Shown piece after piece: positions 36,201 to 48,029 of a DNA stretch of 64,000 nucleotides (position 1 is the stretch's first letter; each line of letters opens with the position of its first letter). The notes beneath the pieces were generated by a model. That model had not been told where the DNA came from, did not search any database, and was given only the letters and a program-made list of their open reading frames with translations. The DNA comes from Phaseolus vulgaris (Eukaryota; Streptophyta; Magnoliopsida; Fabales; Fabaceae). The stretch lies in assembly GCF_000499845.2 (NCBI RefSeq), contig NC_023751.2, positions 26,856,455 to 26,920,454 on the forward strand, read 5' to 3'. Position numbers and translations under genes: made by a program.

Positions 36201-37030
36201 CCGATCCCTAACGTTACATAGCCTCCCAAAACCTCAGGCCGAGTCTTAAAAGTTTAAAATCAAAACTTAACCATGATGTTATACAGTTCACTGAACCTAA
36301 AACTTAAAACAGGAACTTAACCTTGACCACTAAACTTTAGACTCGAGACCCGAGTCTAACAAACTTAAAATCAAAATTTAACTGTATTGATAGGACCTGT
36401 ACGATCAAAATTATGACTAAGTACTCAATCATTATGTCGACTAACACTACAAAGTCAATTACGCTTAAGCAAAATTAGTAAGACTAATCAACAATCAAGA
36501 ACTAGGTAATACATTTCTAAACCTGACTCAGCTCTCTAACCTTGCCGAATAAGAAATACCCATCACAGTAATATAAATAGACACAATCCAAGAACTAGAT
36601 TCGTCATTATACAGTATTCAAAATATCGAGTGTCAAATACTAAATCTGACATGAGCGTCAGAGTGTCTTCTACAGATAACATCTGAATCTGAACTTTGTG
36701 GAGGAAAGGAGAATAAGGAGTTTGCTTAAAAAGAAATAGAAATGCAGACTGACTAACCGAAAAGATAGAAAAGAGGAACAACTTGAATCATTCTCTTCGT
36801 TTCAATCTTGTTCAAGAAAATTAAACATGAATTTAACCATGAGGCAGCATCAATATTTACAGGTAAGAATATTTCTTTCACCGATTATTCAACCTAAAAT
36901 ACTTCATAAACCTCACCAAAATAAATTAAAACATGCACAGGAGTCCCTGCTTACGAATATTAAATATGACAAGAACGATTTTATGAGTTATTTTCTTGGT
37001 GCTCTATTTAAGTCGTCCGGGTTATAGTGA
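36200..37030 (+). repeat. Probable LTR remnant (Ty3/gypsy-like)
   Basis: A TATA-like taatataaatagacac (about 36,569) is followed 85 bp on by 'gacatgagcgtcagagtgtc' (36,648-36,667), a phrase I know from the R/U5 part of many dicot gypsy LTRs. Neither border nor a target duplication could be fixed. Confidence 0.4.
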
Positions 37031-37909
37031 ATGAACGAAGAAAATCGAAGCGGGCCCGATTAAAATCTAAACAAACCTTTTAAGATGGAGAAAAGTAATC
37101 TGATTTCGTTCGAGTGAACTCACTTTAGTGTATTAATTATAAGAAACAAAAACAATATCGTCTTACTTTAACTCAGCTTCCACTGGAAAGGTTCCCACTG
37201 CGCATTTTAATGCAACTTATTCCTATGCAAAACTTCTAAGGTCCAAAAAAATAACTAAAAATACATCCACTGAAAGCAACCTGCTACATGATGGAGCACT
37301 TGCTTTCTCACAAGACACCTTTTTATCTCTTCACACGTCTTGAAAAGCACTATAGGTTTATTCAGGAATCTAGCTTGAGGCATCTGTTGTGCTGCCAACA
37401 CCTTGACCATAATTCTTCTTGATAAGGGTAGCATAAAGTTTATAATTATTATTTCCTTTCTTTCAAGAGGAAATGGTGTAACAAAATCTGTGGATAATTA
37501 CCACAGGGAAGAAGTTCTAATTTAATTATTATTTGCTCCCTTTCATACAAGCAGACTATGTTGGACTTCCACAAACGAGAAGACCAAACCAGAAAGTAGG
37601 CACACACAGACATAATCCACATTTTGCACATAAAAGACCCCTTGCGGTATTTCCAGAGTTCCTAGCATACCATTATATTAGTCAGCAAAATTTATATACA
37701 CAAGATGACATATAGCAAAGAGATTGGTAAAAGGAACAATAAAAAATGAACTCAAAGAAGGGCTAGAAAATAAACAAGTGCCTGCCTGTCGGGTAAACTA
37801 CCACTGAAAAAAGTGTAACATGTAATCTCGTGCTAGTGTCAGAATTCTTCATGTTCCACCCCGCATCAAATAATAAATTATAAAGGAGTAGGGTAGCATC
37901 AACCATAGC
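37031..37909. other. 3' flank of the EXECUTER-family gene
   Basis: Downstream of the stop at 37,910. No separate gene recognised; the 3' untranslated region probably occupies the right-hand part. Confidence 0.4.
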
Positions 37910-40900
37910 TCACTCGGGTAGTTTCAACCGGTGGAACAACACTAAAAAACTTTGCTCAGGTACTACATAAAGGAAACCAAGGTCTGCACCTTTCATGTAT
38001 GGTCCCATGCCCTAAATATGACAACAGCAGAACAGGAAAAATGTCAACAGAAATTCTACCAGAGTTTTACTAACGAAGATTATTGATCATGAGAAAAATC
38101 CAACGCCTCTGACTAATTTACCTTGCCATTAAGTTGGAGCAGTTCCCCATCGACCCATTTTGGATTTCGAAAACCATAGTCAGCTATTCTCCCCTGCCCT
38201 TTATAACTAGCAACCTATTTGGAAATAAGTGCAGTATTTAAGATTAGTTGCATGTTTCATGAACATCACAAACTGAACAAAATAACACAAACTGAAAAAG
38301 AAAACCCAAGCAAAGAAAGATGAAACCAATAAAAACTATAAGAGCCTCAAAAACATCAAGTACATATAGAAAGCAAGCAACCTCCAAGAAATTAAAGCAA
38401 AATATTTAATTCTTTTGGGAGTACACTAGATGTCACCTTTTCTTGGTGTAGAGATAGCTATGAGTAGCCTTTGCCTCTCCCAGCAAAGGCTACTATTCAG
38501 AATTTTTATATATAGATTAACTAATTCATACAATATACATATAAATGCTCAAATTTTTAAAAAAATAGTCAAAATTCATGACATATTCATAATTAACAAT
38601 AAAAGATCATTGATCGATCAAACTATATTACTAGATAACAATGCAAGTCAAGGAAACAAACAAAATTCAAAAGACATTCAATAAAAAGTGAGGGTGAGTG
38701 TCGCATTTGTTTGAGTACTGATAGGACAAGGAATGTGGAGTTAGACAATGGCAGTAAGCCCAACGTTTGGAGGGTATGAAAGGAGATAAAAGGGTGTGAA
38801 GAGAAGTGCTGCAGTGGCAGAAGATGTAACAGAGTCAGTTAAGGAGTGAGAGGGGTAGGGACAATACAAGGGAGATAAATAAGACGTAGAGAGGAGAGAA
38901 ATCTGTTAAGAAGAAGGAATAGTTTTTTACTTGAAGGAGCTTGTTCTGTGGCAGTAGCATCGTTAACCCACCCTACTGTATTAGTAATAATATTAGAATT
39001 ATCTCATCCATCTTGTTATTCTCTTCTTTCTATTTTCGGATCCCTAACAAGTACTCTTTTCATTTCTATCCAATACAATAAAAGTACTGCATAAAACAGA
39101 GCACTAGAGCATGTGGGCATAGACATGTTTGTTTGACCTGATTGGAGTGACGGTTATTTTCAGCAGCAGGATGGAATTGGCTTGATAATCATGCTTCAAC
39201 TAGTTAAGAACAAAATGAAACCTTGTTTGCAGCAACCAATAGCTATTGAGGACAAGGTGAATACTGCTTAGGGGGAGAATTGCTACATATTCCCCATTAG
39301 TAATTAATGTTAGTCTAAGAAATACAAGGGGGTATGTCGAAGGCCTGCAACTGATTAGGTCCATTGAAGGCGGGTTTATGTCTAGTAGACTAGTAGCTGT
39401 ATATAAATATGAAGAGGGATGAGGGATGTCATCTTGTCAATTGTGAGAGAATTTAAGCCTTTGGGTATTGGGAGGTGTAACCCTCAAAGTTCTGCGAATT
39501 AAACTCTGCATTGCCGGGAGATATCCCATAATCTTTCTAATAAGATACCAGATTTCTCACAACAGGTTTGAGGTTATAGTGTAAAAGATTGTTGGAGAAA
39601 AGGTCTAAAGCATGATGGGCTAAAGTTAATTTCGAAATTAAGTATAATGAGCGCCCAACACCCAATACATCCATTAAAATAGAGCCTTACCACTCCTAAA
39701 TCATCAGGATACATCCCACGATTGGTGTTGCGATTGCCTCTGCCAATTTTAGCACGGAATGTCACCTGCACCAAAAAAATCATTTCTTGTCATGCTCACA
39801 CATAAACTTGATAGAAGTTCACTATGATAATAGGATCAAGAAATTAAAAATGTATAAACCTGGCCAGCAGGAACATTAAGATCCCCAGTTAACTTCACAG
39901 CCTCCACATATTCAAAGAATCCAACGTCTGAAGTGTTATTTTCACTGTTCACTTCATTCCAATGTCCAAATTTTCGCCTCAAATGAACTATTTCCATGCC
40001 ATAAGGGCCAAATGCACCAACATAGAGCCCTGCATTTTGACCGGCACAATCAATTTTTAGTTCTGCTTTACCTAAATTCCATACAAAAAATATCATTTGC
40101 ACAAAAGGATAAGCAACCTCACCATCAAAAGGATCAGAATCCCCTCTTGAACAGATAATCCGGTTAAAATATGTATCCCCAGATAATCTAGTTCTTTTAT
40201 GTGCTTGACTCATAGCAACTCTGACAATATCACGCATGCTTTTGGAGATCTAGATGAAGCATCAGTCAGTTCTTTGAAGGTAAACCACAGTAAATCAGGT
40301 GATAGTTAAAAAAAATTCAATGGGTCACACAAGTAGTTAAAGATCAATTTTCATGGGAACTGATATTACCATTATTTGACTGTTATACTGTTATCATTTA
40401 TGTCAGAATATTCATTGAACTCTCACCTATACTAAGGTTGGCTAGATTACAATAATCAACAGTGATATTGATGTAGATTGTGACCATATGCTTAGCCAAT
40501 TAATATGTAGTTGTTGCAATTGTAAATAACCGAAATCAATTACTGTTATTAGGTGAGTGGTAATTTTGTCAGATGAGTTTACGCTATTTTATTGAAAATC
40601 AATCAATAAATAAAAGAACAGGTGTGCAGCCAGCCTAACACAATTTCTCTACGCCTTGGAAAAGAAAAAGCATTGTCTGCATGCACAGTTTTTAATACAT
40701 CTGATTCTAATAACATTCTTATAACTACAATGATTCAACTTAATTAGAAAAAAAAAAACAAAATTATAAGAAACGAATAAATCGAGATTATCTAAGATAC
40801 TCTAAAATATTCTAAGATAACATCTTTAGATATTTCTTATATTTCTAACACTCCCCCACAATCTCCAGCTTACTAAGCTTTAGCTTGTTAATGGAAAATA

Positions 40901-43900
40901 ATTCACTTCTCTGCAAAACATATAAAATGAATTCCACAAAAAACAATAGTTGGAAAACCAACTCAGGGGTGCTGGGGAGGAAATAGCTTAGACAGAGCTT
41001 GAATGATCATTGGCCTGAAAAAAAAAATTCGAGCCAAGCAAATCATGTTGGTCGTTCTCAAAACCAGTTGGAACCTTCAAACTAATCAAAAAATTTAAAG
41101 TTGAAAGTTTACTTTAGGATACAGACTAGGCTAGTGCTCTGGGACACAGGATCAGTGCATATGAGACAGTTAGTGCTCTGGGACACAGGGTCAGTGCATC
41201 TGGAACAAGATTGGGGTAAATGCATTTAGGAGAAAGCCAGGGCTAATGCATTTGGGGAAAAGCCAGGGCAAATGTATCGGGTGAAAAGTTGTGGCCACTG
41301 CATCTACGATTGGGACAAAGCTAGAACAAGTGCATCAGGAACAAATTTGGGATGAGTCAACGGAAAAGTTGGTTATGATGAATGTCCACCACAAATCAGA
41401 GTAGCAAGGCAAATGTGGACTCAATGGAAGATTGACTGTCATGCTGGAAATATGAGAAAAAGCAGAAGAGGTTACTAATTGGAGTTGCACTTTTTTTGTT
41501 TAATGGAACTTAGAAGCAAAATAGTGACAAAATGAGTCACAGAAGATAGTATTGCTTTGATCCCATGTTAAAAGAAAAAAATAGATGAAGGAGAAGCTGA
41601 AAGCTATGTACAAACTACTAAAGAAAAAGGTCGGTGATGGTGAACAACAACCAAAATTTAGAGTACCAAACCAAATTAGGACACTATGAAAAATTGACAG
41701 TCATGCTGGAATAAGAGACAAAGTGAAAGAGATGACTAATTGGAGTTTCACATTCTTTTTAAGGAATTTAGGAACAGAATAGTGACAAAATAGGTCATGA
41801 AAAATGGTATTGCTCTGATGTCATGTTCAAAGAAAGAAAGATGGATGGAAGAGATGTTGATAGTTGTGTATGGACTACAAAACAAAAAGGTCAGTGACAG
41901 GAACAATAACCACAAATCAAAGTAGCAAACAAAACTAGGACACAATAGAATACTGACAGTCATGCTAGAAATAAGAGACAAAGAGTAAGAGGTGACTAAT
42001 TGGAGTTTCACTTTCTTTTTAAGGAACTTAGCAACGGAATAGTGACAAATCAATTTATAAAGAATGGTACTACTCAATACCATGTTGAAAAAGAGAAAAG
42101 TTGAAGAGATGTTGAAAGTTGTGTATAGACTACACAACACAAAAAATAGGTGACAGTGAACAATAACCACGAATCTTTACATATTTCTTATATTTCTAAC
42201 AGTACTATCATAGACAAAAAGGCTGCAAAGTGTGAATTAGTTCGGTAAGAAGTGTTGCAAGTTAAAAACAAGAGAACAAGGATGACAGAACCAATGTAAA
42301 GGATGGGGTTATGTCAGGGGAAATTATGTATAAGTTTTCCATCTTCAAGCTTAGGCTTGGGGATTGGAGTTTCCTCCATTTCTGGGAGCATTATCTCTTT
42401 CTTATTTTGTACTTCTGAGTCATCTTTCATCAATAATATAGTCTCATATTTTCCATACAGGATTTTATCACCAATGAAAACCTTAGCATTACAGTAATAA
42501 TCATAACAGGTGTTCCTTAATTCCTACTGAATGAGTTAACAGAACTCCAAAGAAATGCATGACTTTTGTTTAAAATGATTAAATATCACAGTCTCACCTT
42601 GGAAGAGACTTTGTCGGAACTCCAAAATGCATTAGCAACATCAGGAGGCATAAGCTCCGAGACTCCTTGCGCTGCTAAAGCAGCCACCTTGATATTGGAA
42701 GCTTTATCTTCTTTGATGCCATAGTCTAGATTTTTGCTAGCAAAATTGAAGACAAAAGAATCCTTTTCCATATTTTTTATTACAGCTGGAAGACGTATAA
42801 ATTCATCCTTGACAGGAGTATCCTCATTGTTGTGTACAACCCCACCAATAAAAAGCTTCATTTCCAAATCCTTTTCTTCTTCTGTGGCATCTCCATCTCT
42901 GTCTAGAGTGACCCCATCAGGTTCATCGAGGTTATCAACTTCCTCTTGGTGATTCTCACCAGAGCCAGTTTTATTACTATCTTCCTCCATCAATTGCTGA
43001 ATAGAATCATTGTTCTCTGCTGATTCCTCTTCAACATTAACATTCATAACTTTGATTTTTAATCCTGGAATTTTTTCTTTAAGAAAATTTATGACACTTT
43101 TAATGCCCTCTTCAGTTACTGCCTCGATATTACTGTTTTTCTCATCATTTCTCTCAACCTTCTCATCATTTCTCTCAACCTTCTCTTCATCTTCCTTCAC
43201 CTCAACTGAAGATACATTATCCACCTCAGGTTTGGACGGGCCTTTAGCAGATATAGATTGAGGGTTTCTCTTTGACTTTCCTTTGGCTTGTCGCAAATAC
43301 ACTACCTGTTGGGTTTTGCCAATATGCCATCATAAGCAATACAAACACTCTAAATAACCAAACTACTCAATCAGGTAGATAATATGGACAAAGACTCAGT
43401 GAAGACAAACCAACTGAAAATCATACACTTGAGCAAAACCACAAATGATGTTCCCATTCTATAATTCATTTTATATTCAGTTTGCTTACTAAATATTTGC
43501 ATTAGTACCCCAAAATTAAGCCTTTTACTGATAAATATGTGGACATTAATAATGAAACAATAAAAGCTATCCATGAATCAACATTTGAACTAAGACTTCG
43601 TTTCCCTCAAGCACATTAGTAAGCCTAATAAACAAGGATCATTTAGATGGAAAATTTGAATATTACCTGCATATGATACGTGTCATCAGCATTTTTTACC
43701 ACATAAATTTCAAAAATTGGAGTTCCAGTAGATGCTGTCATTAACTGTCTGTATTAAAGAGAAATAAGCACTGCTCCCCAATAAAAAAACTACAGGGTAA
43801 AATATAATATATAGAGCATTCATACCTTGGACTGAAACTCTTGCCAATGAATTTACCCATACCAGGACTTATATGTATAATTCTACCAAAGGGGTCATCT

Positions 43901-45962
43901 GAGGTTTTTGAGTAGCCTACCCACCAGCCCACCTGCACATAAAGGTAAAAATGGTTATCAAACAAGGGAGTTGTGATTCAGAAAAGCTTGCCGAGATCAT
44001 CAATCAGTAACAAAAATCACAAATGACAACTGCTTTTTTTCCTAGATGGGTTGTCTTTATCTTCCCAGACAACTGCACAAGTTTATTAAAACTAACTTCT
44101 TTCTAATCTGGTACACCATCTGTTTTAAATTTTCATAATGTTGACTTTCTTTCCTATTACAATGTATATAACCTTTATAAAACCTTGTCGTAGTTACAAG
44201 TATACCCAATATCTTCCAAACATACCACTTTTTCTGTTTACACCTTGAAGAGGGCAAACTTTAAATCCTCATAACTCCCAATTTCTTTTCCAAAACATTC
44301 TTCTACATTCTTATATTCACCCATTCCAGACCATGAGTTATTTGTGATGGTAACTTAAATGTGGCATGAGTATCTAATAAACTCAATGTGAGAAATAAAT
44401 ATTGTACATTGTTGCTCCAAGCAGTGGATATTTTATTTGTCTTCTACAATGGATGAAGGCTAGTTGGCAGAGCCATGTTGAAATTTTGTTAAGAGAGTGA
44501 AGCTACATCTTCTAGGAACTACTAAGATAGTTTTAGACCAAACTAATTTTCACTTCTCATCAACATAAAAGTAAGTTCCTCATCCAAGAGCTCTATTTTC
44601 CGGGCTTTAGTTCTTAAAATCAAGCTCCAAATATGTAAAATGAATACTAAAACACTGTAAAAAGTAACACTATCAAACAATGGCTAGCACAAAGTTGAGC
44701 AATCAAGAAAGATACCAGTCCACTTCCAGTGCATTTACATAATCTTGAAGCATCATGATATCGTTCATCATCTATAGCACTCTGCAGCATAACACAACCA
44801 CTGATTAACTTCGAGTAACAACCACACCATATGTAAAAAAATAAAAAATAAAAACTCAACTAATTAAGACAATTATGCTGCTCTTGCCTTCAACTGATCC
44901 ATAATTTCAGCAACAGTGTCCTTGGACGTTGCTTCCAATAGAGCCCTCTTCAACTTAATGGCCTCTTCAAAGTCCTCCTTCTCAACAGCATCATCAAGTT
45001 GAAACTACACAAACACAGGTACCGTAAGCATCATCACCAATTCATTAAAATCAGCTTAGATTAAGGGTTAATTTGGGTAAATTTATCCGTGAACACTTTT
45101 TAAGAGAAGAAAAAAGTGAAATGGGTTTCTTCCTAAAATAAAGCTAGCATATGTATATGGTAAAAGTCTAATTTTGGAGAACTTAATATGAGAGAACTAT
45201 TATAAATCAGCTTATGTGTAAACTAATTTTAGTTTATAGAGAACTTTATTTCATTTTTCCTTTTTACTTTTTTTCTTCTAAAAGTGCTTATGAAAAACAA
45301 TCCATCCAAACAGACTCTTAAACTAAATGAGAAAGCCGATAAATTAACTCAATGCCAACATAACCCTTATGTTTTAGTCTCTATATAGGACTACGGGCTT
45401 TAGCACCTACGCAACTTTTTAACTGTTGTATTCCTCATACACACAATTTTTAACCGGTTTCCATGTACAGATTAAAAACGAGCAGTTTCCAGCTGCTTAT
45501 AAATTCAACAGGCATAGAATCCAAATGATTAATTAAACAATTAACTGATTATGCATACGGAAATTTTAACTTATGCGAGAAGTTAAATTTAATTATTTTC
45601 CTACATGAGAGGTTATTGAGACTGAACACGATAATTCGGCAAAAGAATAAATATATTATTTTACGATGTACCTTAAGGACAGAGGCAAAATTCTCGGCCT
45701 GTTCGATTTCAGAGAAATAGCGGCACCATCGGTTCCAATCCCAATTGAGGTAGGTGTCGTCGGAATTGAGGGTGCAGCGGCAACAGTGGGTGGTGTTGTA
45801 GCGGTTCCTTCTGGCGGAGAGGGAGAGATTGGGCTGGGGAGAGTGGAACAGGCCCAAAAAAGAAGAGGATGGTTTTTTGGCGCGAGATTCGAAGAAAGAG
45901 GGGGTTCTGGTGGCGGTGGAGATGGAGATGGAGATGGCCTGAGACACGCCAGCCGCCACCAT
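37910..45962 (-). CDS. EX1/EX2: EXECUTER-family plastid singlet-oxygen signalling protein
   Basis: Eleven exons: 45,962-45,672; 45,004-44,888; 44,781-44,716; 43,932-43,826; 43,748-43,667; 43,305-42,598; 40,249-40,123; 40,029-39,860; 39,765-39,691; 38,214-38,122; 38,011-37,910 (stop 37,910-37,912). All join in frame to 645 aa, close to Arabidopsis EX2 (about 650) and a little under EX1. Residues 1-60 are Ser/Thr-rich like a chloroplast transit peptide. [18 protein letters not shown], then a UVR-like segment (98-158, [24 protein letters not shown]) and [20 protein letters not shown] follow. A Glu/Asp-rich acidic stretch fills exon 6. The C-terminal DUF3506/singlet-oxygen-sensor region has [34 protein letters not shown] and [16 protein letters not shown]. 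Trp near 523 and 601 appear to match residues reported as oxidised in EX2 and EX1. EXECUTERs sit on thylakoids and relay singlet-oxygen stress to the nucleus. EX1 versus EX2 is unresolved. Confidence 0.9.
39190..39564 (+). mobile_element. 3' end of an LTR retrotransposon in EXECUTER intron 9
   Basis: Plus-strand order: a coding-like tail ending (I)EDKVNTA-stop at about 39,245-39,270, typical of the last residues of plant Ty3/gypsy pol; a polypurine tract agggggaga at 39,270-39,278; then an LTR-like 284 bp starting TGCTACATATTCC (39,281) and ending CTCACAACA (39,564), with a TATA box near 39,400 (gtatataaatatg). The rest of the element is absent. It lies antisense to the host gene. Lineage is an inference. 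Confidence 0.5.
40548..42200 (-). mobile_element. Rearranged Ty1-copia-like remnant in EXECUTER intron 6
   Basis: On the minus strand an LTR start TGTTAGAAATATAAGAAATA occurs at 42,200 and again at 40,852. The second is preceded by a polypurine tract (gattgtgggggag), as for a 3' LTR running to about 40,548 (ending cacctaataaca). Between them are primer-binding-site-like words and a three-copy tandem repeat but no protein-coding region. Flanking five bases do not match, so this is a rearranged or recombined non-coding derivative. It has the same orientation as the host gene. Confidence 0.5.
41440..42170 (-). repeat. Three tandem units of about 260 bp with primer-site-like words
   Basis: Landmarks repeat at 258-260 bp: 'gactaattggagttt' type words near 41,473, 41,733 and 41,993, and 'attgctctgat.tcatgtt' variants near 41,551, 41,809 and 42,069. 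The reverse complement of the latter gives ACATGGTATCAGAGCAAT as a consensus, containing the iMet primer site TGGTATCAGAGC, each copy mutated differently. Confidence 0.65.
44882..44890 (-). other. GC splice donor of EXECUTER intron 2
   Basis: Exon 2 ends CAGTTGAAG followed by GCAAGAG (GC at 44,887-44,886), matching the usual AAG|GCAAG consensus for GC-AG introns. The acceptor gctgcag at 44,782 opens AGTGCTATAGATGAT in phase 0, giving the conserved [17 protein letters not shown]. No GT nearby preserves this frame. Confidence 0.8.
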
Positions 45963-46060
45963 GTTTGGTTTTTGAGGAGGAAGAAAGGTGGAGTTGGAAG
46001 AAAGTGGATACCAGTTGCTGCGGCGGGTAGCGAGTGGGTGGAGATAAGTTTTTGGTTTTG

Positions 46061-46068
46061 TTTTTATA
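46061..46068 (-). promoter_or_regulatory. TATA box of the EXECUTER-family gene
   Basis: The minus strand reads gctgTATAAAAAC about 100 bp upstream of the ATG at 45,962, a normal distance allowing a leader of about 65-75 nt. The leader is CT- and A-rich with no upstream ATG that I can see. Confidence 0.55.
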
Positions 46069-46129
46069 CAGCATGGTTTTGTTTTTATTCATTCGCCACA
46101 CTCACTCAATTTTTTAAATGATTATCATT

Positions 46130-46799
46130 GTGTTTGTGCTGATTTAGCAAAGAATGAGAACCAAATTGGGCAATTTTATACCATTCTGCATCTATCAGTA
46201 CATTTTTTATTTTATCACGGTGAAATCTCAAAAATCAAAATTTGAGTCAAGGTGAAGAAGCCTTTTTTATTTTAATATTAGTTACCTAAATAACTACCTC
46301 TCAAATTTTTTGTATTAAGCTGATTTATTTATTTATATTATTATATTTTTAGTTAGATAATTTTACTTTTTAATAAAAAAATATTCTTAAAACTATATAT
46401 TATTTTAATATTATTCTTGCAAAGCTATGTATATCGAAATTCTATTATATTAATATAAAAATGATATAATTTTAAAAATAATTTTTTTATATTGTTAATC
46501 AAACAATTTTATTTTTTATTAAAATAAATAATTATATTAAATAATATAGAACTATACACTTTTTTATCTAAAAGTAATGATGTAATTCTTCAATTTAAAA
46601 ATAATCACATAAATAATAATATATTTCATTTTATAACTTTTAAAATTAGATTATCTAAAATAGATAAGAAAGTTTATGTATTTCCGTCAACTTAAAATAA
46701 ACATATAAAATAATGATTCGATCTTTTAATTTTAATTTTTGAAAATTATATTATTTTAATATAATAAAAATACATTCATGTGTTTATGATAGTTGTAAA
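46130..46799. other. AT-rich upstream flank
   Basis: Very AT-rich, no gene or repeat named. Distal promoter sequence of the EXECUTER-family gene may lie here. Confidence 0.4.
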
Positions 46800-47235
46800 T
46801 TTTTGTACGTATTTCCTATGTAGCACAGATACTGATACGGATACGAAAACTAATACAAAGATATATATAATCTCTAAAATGTAGGACACGGAGACACAAA
46901 TTTATATATTATATAATTATGAATTATATAAATTGACAATAAAGATTTATGTGTACTAAGTATGTTTTAGTTTTTTTAACATAAAGAGAAAAATGTTTTT
47001 CATGGCTGGTTCAAAAAGATTTGTTTCTTATTTTTATAATTATAATCAAATTTTATACTATTAAGTTTGAGTTTTTAGAAAATTAATGTATTTCTCTTTT
47101 TAAAAATTGTGTTAGACTCATGCTAAAATTGTCATAAATCTAACAAATATTTTTTGAATTGGACACTTCACCGATACGTGTCCTACGAATGTCATATAAG
47201 TGTTGGTGTCCGATACGTGTGTCCAACACAGATAC
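46800..47235. repeat. GATACG-ended dispersed repeat, copy 2
   Basis: Second member of the family at 9,720-10,175. Left end: acagatactgatacggatac. Right end: gatacgtgtgtccaacacag, followed by atacacc. The interior is collinear with copy 1 throughout. No coding region. Confidence 0.55.
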
Positions 47236-47544
47236 ACCTTTTCTTCCCTCCATCCATTCTCCAAATTTTTAATATATATTATTATATTATTATGATAATT
47301 TGTAAAGTAGTTGATTTTTTTAAAAATGTTATTATTTTTCTAATTGAAAAAAGTTAAAATTTGGTAAAATTATAAAATCCACTAAAGTGATCAAAATTAA
47401 ACAAATTAATTAGTGATTAATCAAGACTTTACCTTTTTTTACCAAGTTGTGGCTATTTGTGGCTTGACCTCGAAGAATTTGAACATGGACATAGGAAAAC
47501 TTCTCATGGTTGCTAGAGTTCTCATCAACATTTAGAATCTAAAT

Positions 47545-47676
47545 AATTGGTAGTTAAAACTGTGGTAACTAATTACATACTAATTTAAAAACTATTTAAC
47601 AATAATAGAAATTAATTTAAAAATAAAATTCTATTTTTTTTCTAAAATTAGTTTTTTATTTTATGATTTTCTTATA
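47545..47676. mobile_element. 3' fragment of a non-autonomous CACTA element
   Basis: It ends gattttcttatagtg at 47,676, a clean CACTATAAGAAAA-type terminus in reverse. The preceding ttctaaaattagttttttattttatg matches the 3' part of the copy ending near 60,285. The 5' end was not found. Confidence 0.5.
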
Positions 47677-48029
47677 GTGTTTATTTCTCTATAACCTTGT
47701 CTTCAAAATCTATTGTTGGATTACCTTTGACTTGTGTTGGTTCTTCATTAGTGAAATCTATTGTGGTTCTTAATTGTGGACTATCTTCTACTTTCGGTTT
47801 TGTTATTTTTGTTTGTTGATGTGTGTTTTATTTTCAGTTTCTTTGCAGTGACCATTGCAGGAAGAATGTGCCCGTTGTACTCGTCGACATTCACAATTGC
47901 AGCCTTGAGGCGAAAATTAAAATAAACCTTGGTATTTATTTTGTCTCAATTGTTTTTGTTCTTCGGTGAATTTATTGTGAGTTTGTTTTTTTTTTCGTTA
48001 TTCACAATTGCAGGTTGTGGAACAGGCTG

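Noticed and set aside
41748..42170. 140-codon minus-strand frame in the EXECUTER intron
   Set aside because: It runs through the 260-bp tandem units and the amino acids repeat with them. It has no gag or pol features.
45666..46121. Plus-strand Gly/Val-rich frame opposite EXECUTER exon 1
   Set aside because: Antisense shadow of the transit-peptide exon.
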